Below, piece by piece: positions 1 through 12,815 of a stretch of 64,000 nucleotides of DNA (the first letter of the stretch is position 1; every line of letters begins with the position of its first letter). The notes under the pieces were generated by a model, which was not told the DNA's origin, made no database searches, and saw nothing but the letters and a program-made list of their open reading frames with translations. The DNA is from Ailurus styani. Its lineage: Eukaryota; Chordata; Mammalia; Carnivora; Ailuridae. The translations under genes and the position numbers were made by a program. The stretch is taken from positions 1,745,297 to 1,809,296 of the forward strand of contig LNAC01000032.1 in the NCBI GenBank assembly GCA_002007465.1, given 5' to 3'.

Positions 1-560
1 TTATTTAGGTGAGAAATGTAATGGCTTGGAGAGAAGTAGAGATAGGGATGGATTCAGGTGCTATTAATGAGGTGGAAATGGCAAAATGTGTGACTAGATG
101 TACGGGTAATGAGTAGAGAGAAGTGGGGGTGATTCTCAGGCCTTCCTCTGGGCAATAGTAGTGCAGGTCACTGGGACATAGAATGAAGAGGGAAGAGGAG
201 GTTTTGTCTAATGGGGAATTATAGATGCATGTGGGACATTCAAATGGAAGCATCCAGCAGCCAGTTGACTATGTTGTTATTCCACTCAGGGGAATGATTT
301 GAGCTGGAGTGTGAGCTTTAGGAATAATGAAAGTATAGCTGGTTGTTGATGTGATTGAAGTCATCAGGCTATGCAACTCATGAAGATGAGACCCTCCCCT
401 ACTCTCCACTAGAATTTGTCATTTAAGAAATAGGTGGAAAATGGGAGCCCTTAAAGAAGACTGAGATGGGAGTGCTTAGGGAGGCGGTGGGAGAATGAGG
501 ACATACTACAGTCAAGGGAGACAGGGAAAAGTCTTAAAATGAAGAGTGGTGAACAGTAGT
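1..560 (-). repeat. L2 LINE fragment, antisense
   Basis: Purine-rich text such as 'atgtgggacattcaaatgga' and 'cagccagttgactatg', followed by 'gagctggagtgtgagc', resembles the reverse complement of the L2 coding region. It is diverged, with many mismatches and gaps. The left edge lies outside the window. The reading frame is broken. Confidence 0.5.
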
Positions 561-979
561 AGATACTGCAAACTGGCAAATGGGATGAAGACTGAAAAAT
601 GTGCACTGTGTTTACCAATACAAAAAGCCTTGGTGCTGCTTTTCAGAGCATCCCCAAGCACATTCATTAACATCACTTTGTTCCCTGACTATGGTCTATA
701 GGACATATCAGCCATTTTGCCCAGAGTGGGTAAAATGGACGTAATACAAATCAACCACAACTAGAAAACTCATGTATCCTCAGGACAGCACATTTTATTA
801 AAATGTCTCTTTGATTATTCCCACAATGGGAAATAAGTGTAGCATTTGGATGGAAGATACATGCAGTGCCAAGTTGTAACTCACAGCTAAGGAATACAAA
901 GGAAGGTCTCTCATTTAGTTTCTCCCTCCATCCCTCCTACCCTCTTTTGTTCCTTAAATTATTTTATTTTTAATTTTTT

Positions 980-1174
980 TAAGGATTTTATTTGAGAGAG
1001 ACACAGAGAGTGAGAGTGAGAGAGCGAACACAAACAGGCGGAGGGGGAGAGGAAGAGGGAGAAGCAGACTCCCCCCTGAGGAGAGAGCCAGATGCTGGGC
1101 TCCATCCCAGGACCCTGGGATCATGACCTGAGCCGTAGGGAGATGCTTCACTGACTGAGCCTCCCAGGTGCCCC
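980..1174 (-). mobile_element. SINEC (CAN-SINE) copy
   Basis: Reverse-strand carnivore SINE: a T-rich start with aaggattttatttgagagag, then GA-rich sequence, then the tRNA-like head read backwards (atcatgacctgagccg ... ctgactgagcctcccaggtg). No clear target-site duplication was seen. Confidence 0.9.
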
Positions 1175-1329
1175 TCCTCGAATTATTTTAAAAATATAGT
1201 CCTGCCTCACACAACTTTTAATTTCATTGAAGAGAATAGTCTTTACTGTTTACTATTTATTAACCATACAAGTCACTTTATACTTAAATGCCAAATGAAT
1301 GAGTCAGATAGTCACAGCACTAATTCTGA

Positions 1330-1880
1330 ATGAGGAAGTTATATTAAGCATATGAATGGCTAGGAAAATTGGAACTTGAGCTGAGACTTGAAAGATGGGA
1401 AATAGTCGGATCAGTGAAGAAGGAGAAAGTGGCCTAAGAGGTGGAAATGAGCCATTGGAGTGGCCAAGGTGTCTGGAGTAGATAGTTCTTGATAGAAGTA
1501 GTAGAGGTTATTCTGGAAGGATTGGTCAGGATTCCACATGGAGAGCCTTGAATGCCAGACTTAGCAGGATATGGATCTTCAATTTTAATAGAAAATTTAA
1601 TAGAAAAATCTATGGGCAGTTGAAAGCCTACTTAGAATGATCGATCTGAGAGTAATTTGCAGGGTAGCTATGGGAGGAAACATGAAGAAAATCTAAGATG
1701 GGCTTCATCTGAGAAAAGTTACCAAAGAAGAGTTATAGGATTTATAGAATGAATATGTGAACCAGAGGAAAAGTAAAGGATGATTCTATAGTGGAGACAA
1801 ATAGGACACCATGGGAGTAGCAGGTCAAAAAAGGAACATTTTATAGAGGAAAAATTTGTCAGTGTTGAGTATTTTGAGTT
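1330..1880 (-). repeat. L2 LINE fragment, antisense
   Basis: Phrases such as 'gagctgagacttgaaagatg', then 'gagccttgaatgccagactt' and 'gggcagttgaaagcc', are diverged versions of the reverse complement of the L2 3' half. This is an ancient non-autonomous remnant with no open frame. Confidence 0.55.
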
Positions 1881-2202
1881 TGAATTATTGGCAAAATATC
1901 CAAATACAATTACAGTCCAAATATGATTTTGGTTACAAATGAACCAATTTGAATTGATATAGCCTAAATATGATATTTATCATATTTGATATGGTAAGAT
2001 ATCCAAATACAATCCACATATGATTTTGGAAAATACCAAGCTCTTCTCATTGTGACAAAAAATGATCCTTCACTTGGGGCTGTATTCTCTCTACTCTGCA
2101 TTGCTGGCATGGTTGGAGTTCAGAGGCTCGTGCAAAATGGCAAACAAGATAAAGGTTGAAAAGAATCCACTGCATTTTTCAATAAAAATGGCTTTGGTGA
2201 TT

Positions 2203-2821
2203 GTATCAGTCAAGGTTCTCCAGAGAAACAGAACTAACAGAATACCTATGAGAGAGAGATTTATTTTAGGAAATTGGCCACATAACTGTAGGAGCTGGTA
2301 AATCTGAAATCTGTAGAGCAGGCCAGCAGGCTGGAAACTGAGACAAGGTTTCTATGTTACAGTCTTGAAGCGAAATTACTTCATCTCTGGGAAGCCCCAG
2401 TTTTTGCTCTTAAGGCCCTCAGCTGATAGGACAATTATTCAATCCACCCATATAATCAAGGACAATTTGCTTAGCTCAGAGTCAATTGATTGCAAATGTC
2501 AATCGTATCTTTAAAATAGCTTCACAGCGGGCGCCTGGGTGGCTCAGTGGGTTAAAAGCCTCTGCTTTCGGCTCAGGTCATGATCTCAGGGTCCTGGGAT
2601 CGAGGCCCGCATCGGGCTCCCTGCTCAGCGGGGAGCCTGCTTCCTCCTCTCTCTCTCTGCCTGCCTCTCTGCCTCCTTGTGATCTCTCTCCCTCTGTGAA
2701 ATAAATAAATAAAATCTTTAAAAAAAAAAAAAATAGCTTCACAGCAACATCTAGACTAGCATTTGACCAAACAACCAGGCACCATAGCCTAGCTACACTA
2801 ACACAAATTTAACCATGGTAG
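2203..2821 (-). mobile_element. LTR-like interspersed repeat (possibly MaLR/ERVL class), split by a SINE
   Basis: Starts 'tgtatcagtcaaggttctcc', has 'gagatttattttagg' (an AATAAA-type signal on the minus strand), and ends '...cacaaatttaaccatgg'. This is a common mammalian interspersed repeat pattern that I associate with solo LTRs, but I cannot name the subfamily. A SINEC at 2529-2730 interrupts it. No internal viral genes are present. Confidence 0.5.
2529..2730 (+). mobile_element. SINEC copy, young, intact
   Basis: Sense-strand full-length carnivore SINE: gcgcctgggtggctcagtgg head, CT-rich middle, aataaataaataaaatctt and an A tail. The flanking target-site duplication aatagcttcacagc is perfect (ending at 2528 and 2745). 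The head variant 'gttaaaagcctctgctttcg' and the 'cctgcctctctgcc' tail look mustelid-like. Confidence 0.95.
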
Positions 2822-3069
2822 TGATGTTTTCAAATAAGTACCTCTTCAAACCATACTTCTTCAGATCCCTGTTGAATATGCAGGGTTTACTTTCACACTT
2901 GTCCTTTATCTCTGTCTTCTCCCTTCTCTGTGAATCCTTCTCCCTTCTTTGTCCTTTGAATTGATTCAGCTTTCATATTCCATATGCATAGCCTTATAAC
3001 TTTGCCTGTGATGTGTAAATATATATGCATCCTTCATTTGAAAGCACTCTTGGCTAATTATTATGCAAT

Positions 3070-3265
3070 ACATTTAATTGGAATTTAGTGATCAAAAGCC
3101 CTTTCACATAGCTCATTTGATGCTACAACCCTGTGAAGTAGACAGGACTGCTAGTATTGCTCTGTTTTACTCGTCAACCTGAAATGGGGCTCAGAGAAGG
3201 AGAGTGACATACTGGTGACACATGGCTCATAAGTGGCACATGGACAGCACTAAGCTTTGGAATGT
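3070..3265 (-). repeat. MIR SINE remnant, antisense
   Basis: Contains diverged forms of the MIR core in reverse: 'caaccctgtgaagtag', then 'gaaatggggctcagagaag', then 'ggctcataagtggcaca'. Ancient mammalian tRNA-derived SINE. Confidence 0.65.
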
Positions 3266-6200
3266 TTATATTTGATGTGCCTGTAGCAAATAAATACAGA
3301 CCCAAAACTTTTTAGAGAAAGACAAGAAGGGAGTCTCTTCTACTTGACACGTTTGAGGATGAAAGATTCCTGGAAAACTGGCATTTGGAACCTACATAAA
3401 AGAGAGTTTGGGAATAGCATTTCTGCTGCCCAGAGGCCATCCAGATTGAGGAAAAGGACCACAATGGAGCTGCAGGGGCTGGTCAGGCACTGAGGTGAAT
3501 TAGAAGGTCCAAGGGAGGCAGCCTGTGCTGCAGACCAAGCCCGAGTTGCAAGGAGCTCGCTCTTCCTAATCACCACCCCACTGTGCTCTCCCTTCCTCTT
3601 AGCTTTTGACCTGTCACCTCTTACCGTGTCCTGTGGAAGAATAGAAACAGGAACACTATGGCATCTATACAAAGTGGCTGAATCACCACTTCCTTTTCTT
3701 AATAAACAAATGAAATCCATATTTGTGTAGCTAACCCACAGAAAAAGAAGGAGAATATTTGGCAGGCACAGTAGAAACTCAATCTGGAAACTACAAATTT
3801 AAAAAACAATTATTTTAAATTTCATATCACAAACTTCCTTTTGGAGGCTTCCGTTAGCTACATCTATGTTAGGATATTCTTCTGGGAGTAGAAATATAAG
3901 CACTCCAGAGCTTTGTGCTGCCCAGAGCTTTGGATTTTATAGGACACATGAAAGCATATTTTAGTCCTGTACTGCAGACACGGTCTTTTGTTCTGATATA
4001 TAATTTCATTCAACAGTAGTAGACACACATACTTTGTCTCTTGATTTGCAGTTTTGGGAACAATTTCAACTTGCTCCCTTCCAGAGCACATTATTAACAA
4101 CCAATTGGCATAAGTTTCAGGCTTTTTCACAGGTGAGAGTGAAAATGGAAAGAGTGGATTACAGAGTTCTCTGCAGGCACCCCGAATAATTTATCGCCCT
4201 TCTGTTGTAATGGCCGAATGTATATATCTTTCACCATATGTAGCCTTCCATTTAGACGTCCAATCAATGGTAAAGAATAAGAACGAGTTTTTAAAAACCA
4301 TCCCTTGGAGTGGAACTAATCAGCTTGTGGTTTCCTTTCAGGTAGTCTGACCATTCTCCAATGTGCCCTGTATATCCTCAGATAGGAAATGACCTGAACT
4401 TCTACTTCCAGTTGTGTGGGTTATTTATCCTGATGCCCCCCTCCATTTCCGCCCAACCCTCTACTTTGCATATTAAAGTTAAGCCTCTAACCATTGAATT
4501 CTCATGGCTGACAGCAAAGTGGATCTGGCATGGCCATTACATAAAACTTTGTACATTATACGGCATGAGTTGAAAAGAAGCGATTTTTGAATTCTTATAT
4601 TGTTTACCAGTTTGAAAGTTGTGTGAAAGGTGAGGATTTATTCCTTTGCCTGACTAGATCCCCTGGGTTTTATTTGTTAAAAATGTTATTTGCTCATAGG
4701 CATTAACTCCCCTGTTTAGAGGGAGGGAAAAATCTTTATCTTTGGTTTGGTGGTATTAATAGATTTTAGGAAGAAAGACTTTGCAGAACATAAACTAATG
4801 GCAATTTCGGGTCATCGGAACATTTTGAACAAAATGGAAGATTGCTTGACCTTGTATCAAATATCATAATTTGTAAGAACCTCACTGTAAAAATTGTACA
4901 TTCTCTGTAATATGAAGTTTGCAATGTGCATATATTTAATCAAAACCACAAGGCAAATGAATTTGGATTGAGAAACTCCTCTTAATGCCATTGTGAGGAG
5001 GGGGAAGCTTTTATTTTGTCATTAAAGAATAAGAAATTTCTTTCATTTTTAGAACTTACAGTACTTTCTGGAAACTCTAGGAACTAAAGCACCTTGATCA
5101 TCTTCTAGACTTCTGTTCTGTTAAAAATAGAGGAAATAAGAATGCTTTCATTCATTGTAAATTACTAGTGAAAACTGACTTGTCTTATCTCTTTATAGAA
5201 GCAGGAACTCAGTGTATTACCCTAAAGTACAATGATTGCTAAGATGTAATCTACTTTAATACTTTCAGTGATTTATAATACCTTTATTATATTATAAATT
5301 AGACGCCATGAATAATACTCTTTTCCTAAAAATTCTTTTTAGGAAGAGTTTTGATAATAGTCAAAGCAGACAGTTCATATGAGAATGTTTCTTTTTGGGG
5401 ACTGGAAGTCAGCATCATTTTAAGTGTGAAATGTTTCTTTGCTACATCTTGCATTTGCTTGCTGAAAGTAGCTACAGGTGGCTTAGTCTTAAAATCAACA
5501 TGATCAATCTCTTAAAAATGACATCTATTTTGTTACATATTTGTTCTCACCTTGTCTCACTCTGTGCGGGCTAGCCTTTTAAATGCTTTAAGATACCAAG
5601 AATGGTATCTAAATAGATTCCTAAATTACAGATCTTCAAAGTTCTTACTTTTAAACTATAACCAAAATTAGCTAAATGTGGTTTGGCATGATCCATTAAG
5701 GGCATCACATGAAGCCCAGAAATATGAGTACATCCACTTATATAAAACTGACTCCTTGTCCAAATATATATGTTATGGGACACTAAAGCCCCATAGTAGA
5801 GTATTAAGTTCTAATATTTGTATTTATGGGTTTTTAATTTCTTTGTAGCAAATTGAAAAATGATACATCTGTAGCGATTGACCAAGATATCAACTCTTTA
5901 ATCAGAATGCCTTGTAGCTCAGAGTTTTCTGCTAAGTAGAAAAAAAACTTCTTAGAAGAGGGATCTTCTCCTGAGATTTTTGTCTTCAAACATGGAAAGT
6001 TTCAGAGTGCATAAAATACAAAAATTATAAACTTCTAGCTGGTGAAAACCTCAGAGAGTAAGTCCAAGTTTCCTCTTTATTTTTTAAATTAGAGGACAAA
6101 AAGTGGACTCCAAGCAGGTATTTGAAGGAAGACATCATCTCACTGACACAGAACTATTCTGCAGTGCTAGAAATGGATGTATGAATAATGTCATGCAGTA

Positions 6201-7427
6201 TATTCTATCTAAATTAATTCAGTTTTAAGGGAATATCTTCTAAAATGCTCCATATTTTAATAAGTTCAATTCATCAAAGTCATCATGACACATCTGTTAC
6301 AAAGATTCATCTCTTGCTGAACACTAGCCAAATAATTTTCCAGAAATGACATTTTTCACAGTTTATTGTGTTCTCATCATCATGGCACAAGCCACATCAA
6401 CTGTATTTCTTGAATGTGCTTAAGATGAATTAGTCATGTGCATTCTGTTTCTGCACATGGAGGTTTTAGTTTCTTAAGAAAAATAAGAGCTTTTAGGTAA
6501 TAATGTCTTTCAGGTTTTAATCAGCCATAAACTTTTACATTCTTGTTTTTAAAATACTTGGGTAGTTAAGAAATAGAATAACACCATGAAGGAAATTTAT
6601 TTCGTACCTCTAAGTAATATTACTCCTTAATTACTTGAATTAAATCTTATGTTTTACCCCAATTTAAATGAAAATAGGTTAAGAGAAAGTTTGGGAATCT
6701 ATTTATTACTGAATCGAGTTAAAACATTTGAATGCCTTGGCATTTTTTATTAAGTGCTCTTTTGGATTAAAATCTTATTTAGACATGGTTAATATTTGTG
6801 CAAATGAAAATAAAAAATTTATTATGAAATGACATAAGGGCGAATGATACGTATTTTTGTTGCAAAGGATATTGTTGCCAAACGGATTCATTTTTTTTTC
6901 TATAGATGTTAGAGGAAAACACGATTCTATAGCATTATTGAATGGGATTACTATTTCTCACCATTGTTTCCCTACTATGGGCTCTTCATGAAGGGGAGAT
7001 ATTGAAAATAAGAATTTAGAAACCTGAGAAATTTCTATACCAGGAAATAAGCAGGTTAAACTCTATTCTCTAGAATCAGAAAGCAAAAAGGTTTCAAATT
7101 TATTGTTTTCTTCAAAAAATTAGAAATCTTAATTATGGTTTGGCTGAATTTCTTGACTTCTCTCTTCTTATTGGAATGGCTCTTGTTGTTCCTGCCTGCA
7201 GTCTCAACATAACTGTACAAATAAGGAGCCCAGATTCCACTGTACTACAGATTGTGCACGTGGGAATATACACAGGAGCTAAAGGAACTGCACTTCACCT
7301 GCCCTCTGACATTGGTGAAAAATCCTCCCTCTGCTTAATGGCAGAACCAGGTCCCTTGACTTCCTTTGTGAATAAGGACAATGCTACGTAACTCTGATGT
7401 CCTAGTTCATGCTTCATACACCTATAC

Positions 7428-7431
<4 letters not shown>
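3266..7431. other. Repeat-poor AT-rich intronic stretch
   Basis: No transposon, RNA gene or exon was recognised here. A 126-codon minus-strand frame (3340-3720) and an 83-codon plus frame (7140-7391) are the only sizeable frames; neither resembles a known protein. The absence of recent repeats across 4 kb makes it a place to look for conserved noncoding sequence. Confidence 0.4.

Positions 7432-7465
<34 letters not shown>
7432..7465. repeat. (TG)n microsatellite
   Basis: Seventeen uninterrupted TG units. Confidence 0.95.
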
Positions 7466-7466
<1 letters not shown>

Positions 7467-8409
7467 ATGTGCTCACACGTGTGAACCGGACTGAAACTTC
7501 TCCCTGAACTCTCCTTTCAATGAGAAAAAAATAAATGGCTGAGGTTTGCAGTTTGTCAAAAGCTTTGAAAAGATTGCTTTAGCAGACTTTATTTCTGGAG
7601 GCTTGTACTGCCTTTCCACTCCTTTAGGAAGGACCTGTTGGGATAGCCTAATTTACTTCATGCATGCTGATTATTAATACAAATGTCTACCTTGGCCTAC
7701 TTCCTTTCATTTATATAATTTCAGGGATGGTCAGTCAGCCATGCTCCAGGCAGAACATAGAACCATTCATGCACAAGACCTTGTGCTTTATTCTCTTCCC
7801 AGTAGGCTCTGAGCATGCTGTGGCTACAGCCCACAGAGCACTATCTTTTATCCCTTGGCAGTTACTTAGAATCATTCAGAAAGAACCTGCCGAGCCTCAT
7901 CAATAGAGGCAATTTAGCCAGTGGCTCTGAAAATGCTAAGTTACATTCCCTGTCTCAACTGAGAACATTTATATTACAGAAGAAATGAAGTGTATTCAAT
8001 ATACTCTCAAAGAGTGCATTACAGTATCTAATTCAGTCCCAGCATCACTAACTGTACAACTGTAGAATGTGAAATTAAGGTGGCTTATTTTTTGATATAA
8101 TCAATTTTATTGCAGTGACAAGAGAGCATTATAACTAGTTTCCACAATTTGAGCCTTTGTCACAAGGCCTTTCAGTTGTATGGGAAGAAAAAGCCCAGTA
8201 AAGTATGGGAATCTGAAGATGTATTCACTTCTCAGTTGTCTGGGACTGTGGGTTCCCGGTTGAAGAGCCCATGCCATATTTTTCTTGTTTTTTCTGGCAC
8301 CACCACAGTGCCTTGAATTTAGTAGGTTGGTTAAATGAAAATTCATATAAGGATGAATTTTTTTAAGCCAAATATTTATTGTTTACCTTCCACTGTTCAA
8401 GGTGCAGTA

Positions 8410-8640
8410 GAGCATAAGAATTAAAAAGCATAGGCTCTGGAATCTGACAGACCTAAATTTATATTTCAGTATTTATACTTAATAGTTGTTGGATAATCTT
8501 GGATAAGTCACGCAAGCTCTTTCTGTCTCAGTTTCCACAACTGTAAAATGGGCTAATAATGGTACCCACTAGTGTGTGCAAAGCAAACAGCCCAATGCCT
8601 GGTATGTTGTAACATAATTGTTACATGTTAGCTGTTCAAG
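8410..8640 (+). repeat. MIR SINE remnant, sense
   Basis: Good MIR match by eye: 'gcataggctctggaatctga', then 'ttggataagtcacgcaagct', then 'tcagtttccacaactgtaaa' with 'atgggctaataatgg', then 'cccaatgcctggta'. Confidence 0.8.
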
Positions 8641-10129
8641 AAGCATACCATTTAACGGGGAGAGAAGATACTGATAGCTATAATTTTAGGCAGAATGTAA
8701 TTCATAAAGGAATTAAGAAAACAATCTGTGGATATTAAGAAATAAAGTTCCCATCTGCTGTGGGAAATCAGACAAATCTTTGCCACAGCCTTAACGTCTG
8801 GATGAGATTTTTTTGGTCATGTTTCAAGTTTTTATTTAAATTCTAGTCGGATAATATCTAGTGGATGGGATTTTGACACGGAATGGGTAGAGGGTGCGGC
8901 AGGCTGAGGGGATAACCTGGCAAGACTGTGCTAGACGTCAGGAGCCTAGAGTGATTGCAGGGAGACCGTGAGGGCTAAAGGTCTCTTCAGAGGCTGAGCC
9001 ACACGTTTTGACTTCCAGGTCTACCTGAGCCTTGATTTGGTCAAAATAAGATATCATTCCTTTTGATAGAGTAAAAGTAAAGTTTTAAACTTTGGTCAGT
9101 CCATCCTGCTGGGAGTGTCTGAGTGCTCTAAGGCCATATTTCTTTCTCCAGCATTTCCAGTGTCTCGTTTGCATAGACGCCGTAACCCTTAAAGTTTTAT
9201 GACTTGGTAAAGTTTATTTATCCTTGTTACAGAAAGTGTAGGAAATGGGTGATTTCTATAAATTCTATGGTAGTTTGTCATGAACAATGTCTAAAGATAC
9301 TAAGAATTACAAGAAAATCTTGAGTACTTCAGGCAAATATTTTGTGTAACCACTCGATATTTCAATGATTTTGAGTCCTTATTGAATAAATATAGATAAC
9401 ATCTTTATTATTGTTACCTTTTGTTTTTGAGGCTATATTTCAAGTCTAAAGAAATAGAAAGATAAAGTAACTAAAATAAAATAAAAGCAAGTTTCAAGAA
9501 ACTGTTAAAATAGTGCTGGTAAAACCTATAACCACTGATCAGCACATCATATGTTCTACTAATTTACAAAAGCATTTGTACAATTGAACTTACTAAATAT
9601 AGTTCAGTAGTATGTCACAAAAGTAATGCGGAAGGACAAAAACTATATCTAATAGAGGTATGGAGACTGCTACCTACACACCCTGCATATCCTCACTTTC
9701 CTCCTTAGTACATGGGATGTCATAGTGTGTCACTGTGATCACGCTCTTGCATACTCCTTCAAACGCCCTTCTTCCTCTCTCTTGCCTGGCCTGAGGAAAT
9801 CCAAGCCTAGTAAAATACAACTCAACCTCTCTACTCTGCAGCTGCATCCACATCACCAATGAAGGAGGACAAAAACAACCCAGATAACTGGTTTCATTTT
9901 AAATTCACACCACTAATCTCACGAGGATCCATCATGCTTCCCAGGCCCCTGATCAATGTTCATAATCCAGTGACTGTTTCTTAGTTATATCAAAATTTTC
10001 TTGCTTGTGAATCCTACAGCATGTCCTTCCCACTTAATTTTGTTGGTAACCTTGTTTCTTATTTCCCTGAGCAAATAGAAGTAATCAGAATATAGCTTCC
10101 ATACACTCCCACCACCAGATCTGATAATT
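8641..10129. other. Intronic stretch with nothing recognised
   Basis: AT-rich sequence without identifiable repeats or exons. The 61-codon minus-strand frame at 9674-9859 is not similar to anything I know. Confidence 0.35.
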
Positions 10130-11535
10130 TACTCATATATAGTAAAATACAACTGTTTTTACTAGTTACAAGGGATCCTCTGTCCCTCCTCCTGTTACAA
10201 GGGATCAACTATCCCCTCATTTGTGCAGTTAAGCTAATCTCTCTGCCTTGCTCAAGGCATTGTTCTTGTAATCGCCTCCCTCCCCTCTCAGTGTTTTTTC
10301 CTCCTTACTGGATAATTCTATTGGCATCAAATAAAGCCATATCTTCCATCTTAAACAACAACAACAACAACTTCCTTGGCCCCATACCTTTTCCCAGACA
10401 CTGTTATATTTGTTTACTCCCAACTGCCCTTCACAGCGAAACTCATAGAAAGAGTTGTTCACAGTCACCAAAATACTATTTTCTCATTCTCTCTTGAATC
10501 TAACAAGGCATTTATCTCTAAATGAAAATCATAGATAATATATAAAATTTATATATGAATATACATATATCTCTGCTGGAACCATTTTTGTCAGTGTCAC
10601 TGATTATCTTCACCGTGACAAATTTAGTAGTCAGGGTTCAGTTCGAATTTTACTGGACTAGATTCAACACACTTGATCACTCCCTTCATGAAGCACTTTC
10701 CCTGCTTATCCCCTTGCTTGACATAACTCTTTCAAGACACTCCTCCTATCTCACTGGCCTCTTCTCAACCTTGCTAGTTTTTCCTCTTCTTCATGGTCCG
10801 TACATGTTGGAATGTTCGAAGGCTCAGTTCTTGGGCCTTTTTTCTTCCTTATTTTCATTTACATTGTAGGTGATTCCATATAATTTCATGGTTTTATATA
10901 TTATCTATAAGTCAATGGCTCCCAAACTTATCTCTCTGTCCTGGACTACTTCTATGAATTCTAGTCTTGTATATCCAACCTTCTACTCAACATCTCCACA
11001 TGGGTGTTTCATAGACATCTCAGACTTAACATGTCCTAAACCAGTTCCTGAGCCTCTACTCTCCAAATCTGCTTCTCTCACAGCCTTCCCCCATCGGGAA
11101 ACGACATCTCCATTCCTTTAGTTGTTCCAGGCAAACCTTGGAGTCATTCCTGACTCCTTTTTTTCTCACACCACCCTGCCCCCCTTCAATCTATCTGCAG
11201 ATCTGGAGTTACTTGAACTTTGTATCTCCACCTTACTGGTCACTCCACTTGCTGTTCTTTTTTCCTCCCTTTCCTCTGGTTGGACAGTTCTTCTGTACCA
11301 CCCTATAAAATGGCACCCTCCCACTGAATGGTTCTCATAGCCTCCTTATCCTTGTATATTTTTCTTCTTAGCTGTTGTCACCACCTGCCACATTCTTTAT
11401 AAACATTCTCTTATAGTCTTATCTCCCCCAACAAGAATGATACCAGGGACTTGGTTTTATTCACTATATTCCTAGTACCTAAAGAATGCCTGACACCCCG
11501 GAGGTGCTTAACAAATGTTAGCTGAATGAATAAAC
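10130..11535 (+). repeat. L2 LINE, long sense copy
   Basis: About 1.4 kb that follows the L2 consensus in order: 'actgcccttcacagcgaaac' with 'agaaagagttgttcacag', the 'cacttgatcactcccttc' segment, 'catgttggaatgttcgaagg', 'catctcagacttaacatgtc', 'ttggagtcattcctgactcc', and the 3' end 'gcctgacacc...gaatgaataaa'. The reverse transcriptase frame is broken into short pieces; a degraded version of the 'QGSVLGPLLF' region can be seen near 10800-10865. It also holds a small (CAA)n run at 10355-10370. Confidence 0.75.
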
Positions 11536-11639
11536 ACTCAGCCTTACTCTTCCCACACCCATCACATACCCAGCAAACTTCAGAGTCCTTTGAAATTTAG
11601 GGCATGGGATACCTCCATTTTCTATCTCTGTATGTCAAC

Positions 11640-12360
11640 TGTATCTGTATCTCTCCTCGCTTTCTTCTCTTCTCAGACAAAATGATGCCTGTTCTCCTGA
11701 TCCTTATTCTTCCTTTGTGTTCTATTACATATTTATTTTGCTCTACAGGCTGTTTCTTTTTCTCTTAGCTAAGTTTTCTGTCAGTTTGTAAACATTTTCA
11801 AATCTTTCTCATTTTACCACAAAAACAAACAAAAAAACCTCTTCCTCAGCTCTGTGTCCCTTTTAGCTACTATCCTATTTCTTTTCTTCCCTCACACACA
11901 GTTACTCAGAAGAATTGTCTTCACAGGTTGGCAAATTGTTGGTACACATACTTTCTACTTTTTACCCTTTACTGGTTAATCCCAACACCTTTCCCAATCA
12001 AAACCTTCTTGTAACCCATTATTCCAGGCAGCCATTAATAACCTATTACACTTGACCTTCAGGTGACAGCTCCTTGCCATCTAAGGAGCTTGTTCTTATC
12101 TTCATTTCCTGAGCTCACTGCTCACACAATTACACTAAAGATTCTGATTTCCTATTGGCTAAATGCAGTGAACTCTTTTTGGTCCTCACTTTAATTTCTC
12201 TTTTTGAAATGCTCTCCAATCTTGAGTTCTATAACTTTAGTTTGCGGCTGTTTTTTATTCTTTTCCTCCTGTTTCCTTTCTGGGACACTGTTCCTCTCTT
12301 GTTCCTGAAATGTTTCTATTTCTCTACCCAGGGGTATATTTCTCTTATCCTGGGGTGAAG
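11640..12360 (+). repeat. Second L2 LINE fragment, sense
   Basis: Starts the L2 series again ('cttttagctactatcctatt', then 'gttactcagaagaattgtct', then 'tcctcactttaatttctctt' and 'ctgggacactgttcc'), so it is a second diverged copy head-to-tail with the previous one. No coding capacity. Confidence 0.55.
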
Positions 12361-12397
12361 GATTCACTAGAGAATTGATGGGTTGACATAAGGAGGG

Positions 12398-12400
<3 letters not shown>

Positions 12401-12446
<46 letters not shown>

Positions 12447-12449
12447 TGT
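12401..12449. repeat. (TG)n microsatellite
   Basis: About nineteen TG units, then a TA and five further units. Confidence 0.95.
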
Positions 12450-12594
12450 AAAATTTTAAGTGTTTCATATATGACTATTTCTCATAGCAACAGTAACTTT
12501 TATTCAATTCAAAAGAGGGTTAAGAATCACCGCTTCATGCTTCCCCTGGGGGAATCTCTTCTAAACCCATGGCTTCAGCCACCGGCATGATGCA

Positions 12595-12815
12595 AGTGAG
12601 AACACAAAAGGGTTCAAGTCAGACCCATGTTCATATTCCAGCTTCCCCTTTTAGAAGCTATGTGATTTTGGGGACCTTAACCTCTCTGAGACTTGGATTG
12701 TTCAATGACAAAATGATGGAAATGATCCCTAATTTGCAGGATTACTGTAACAGAGGTGTCATTTATAATGCTCTTGGTGCCTTATGATAGTCCATAAGTG
12801 GTAGTTATTATGACT
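12595..12815 (+). repeat. MIR SINE remnant, sense
   Basis: 'ttcatattccagcttcccc', then 'agctatgtgattttgggga', then 'aacctctctgagacttgg', then 'ggattactgtaacagagg' follow the MIR consensus. Confidence 0.7.

Noticed and set aside
3340..3720. 126-codon minus-strand open frame
   Set aside because: No recognised domain, no signal of splicing or promoter, no similar frame nearby; consistent with chance in a moderately GC-rich patch.
7140..7391. 83-codon plus frame with a hydrophobic start and an acceptor-like cctgcctgcag at 7191-7201
   Set aside because: It resembles a signal peptide or a cryptic exon, but has no matching donor, no collagen content and no family similarity.
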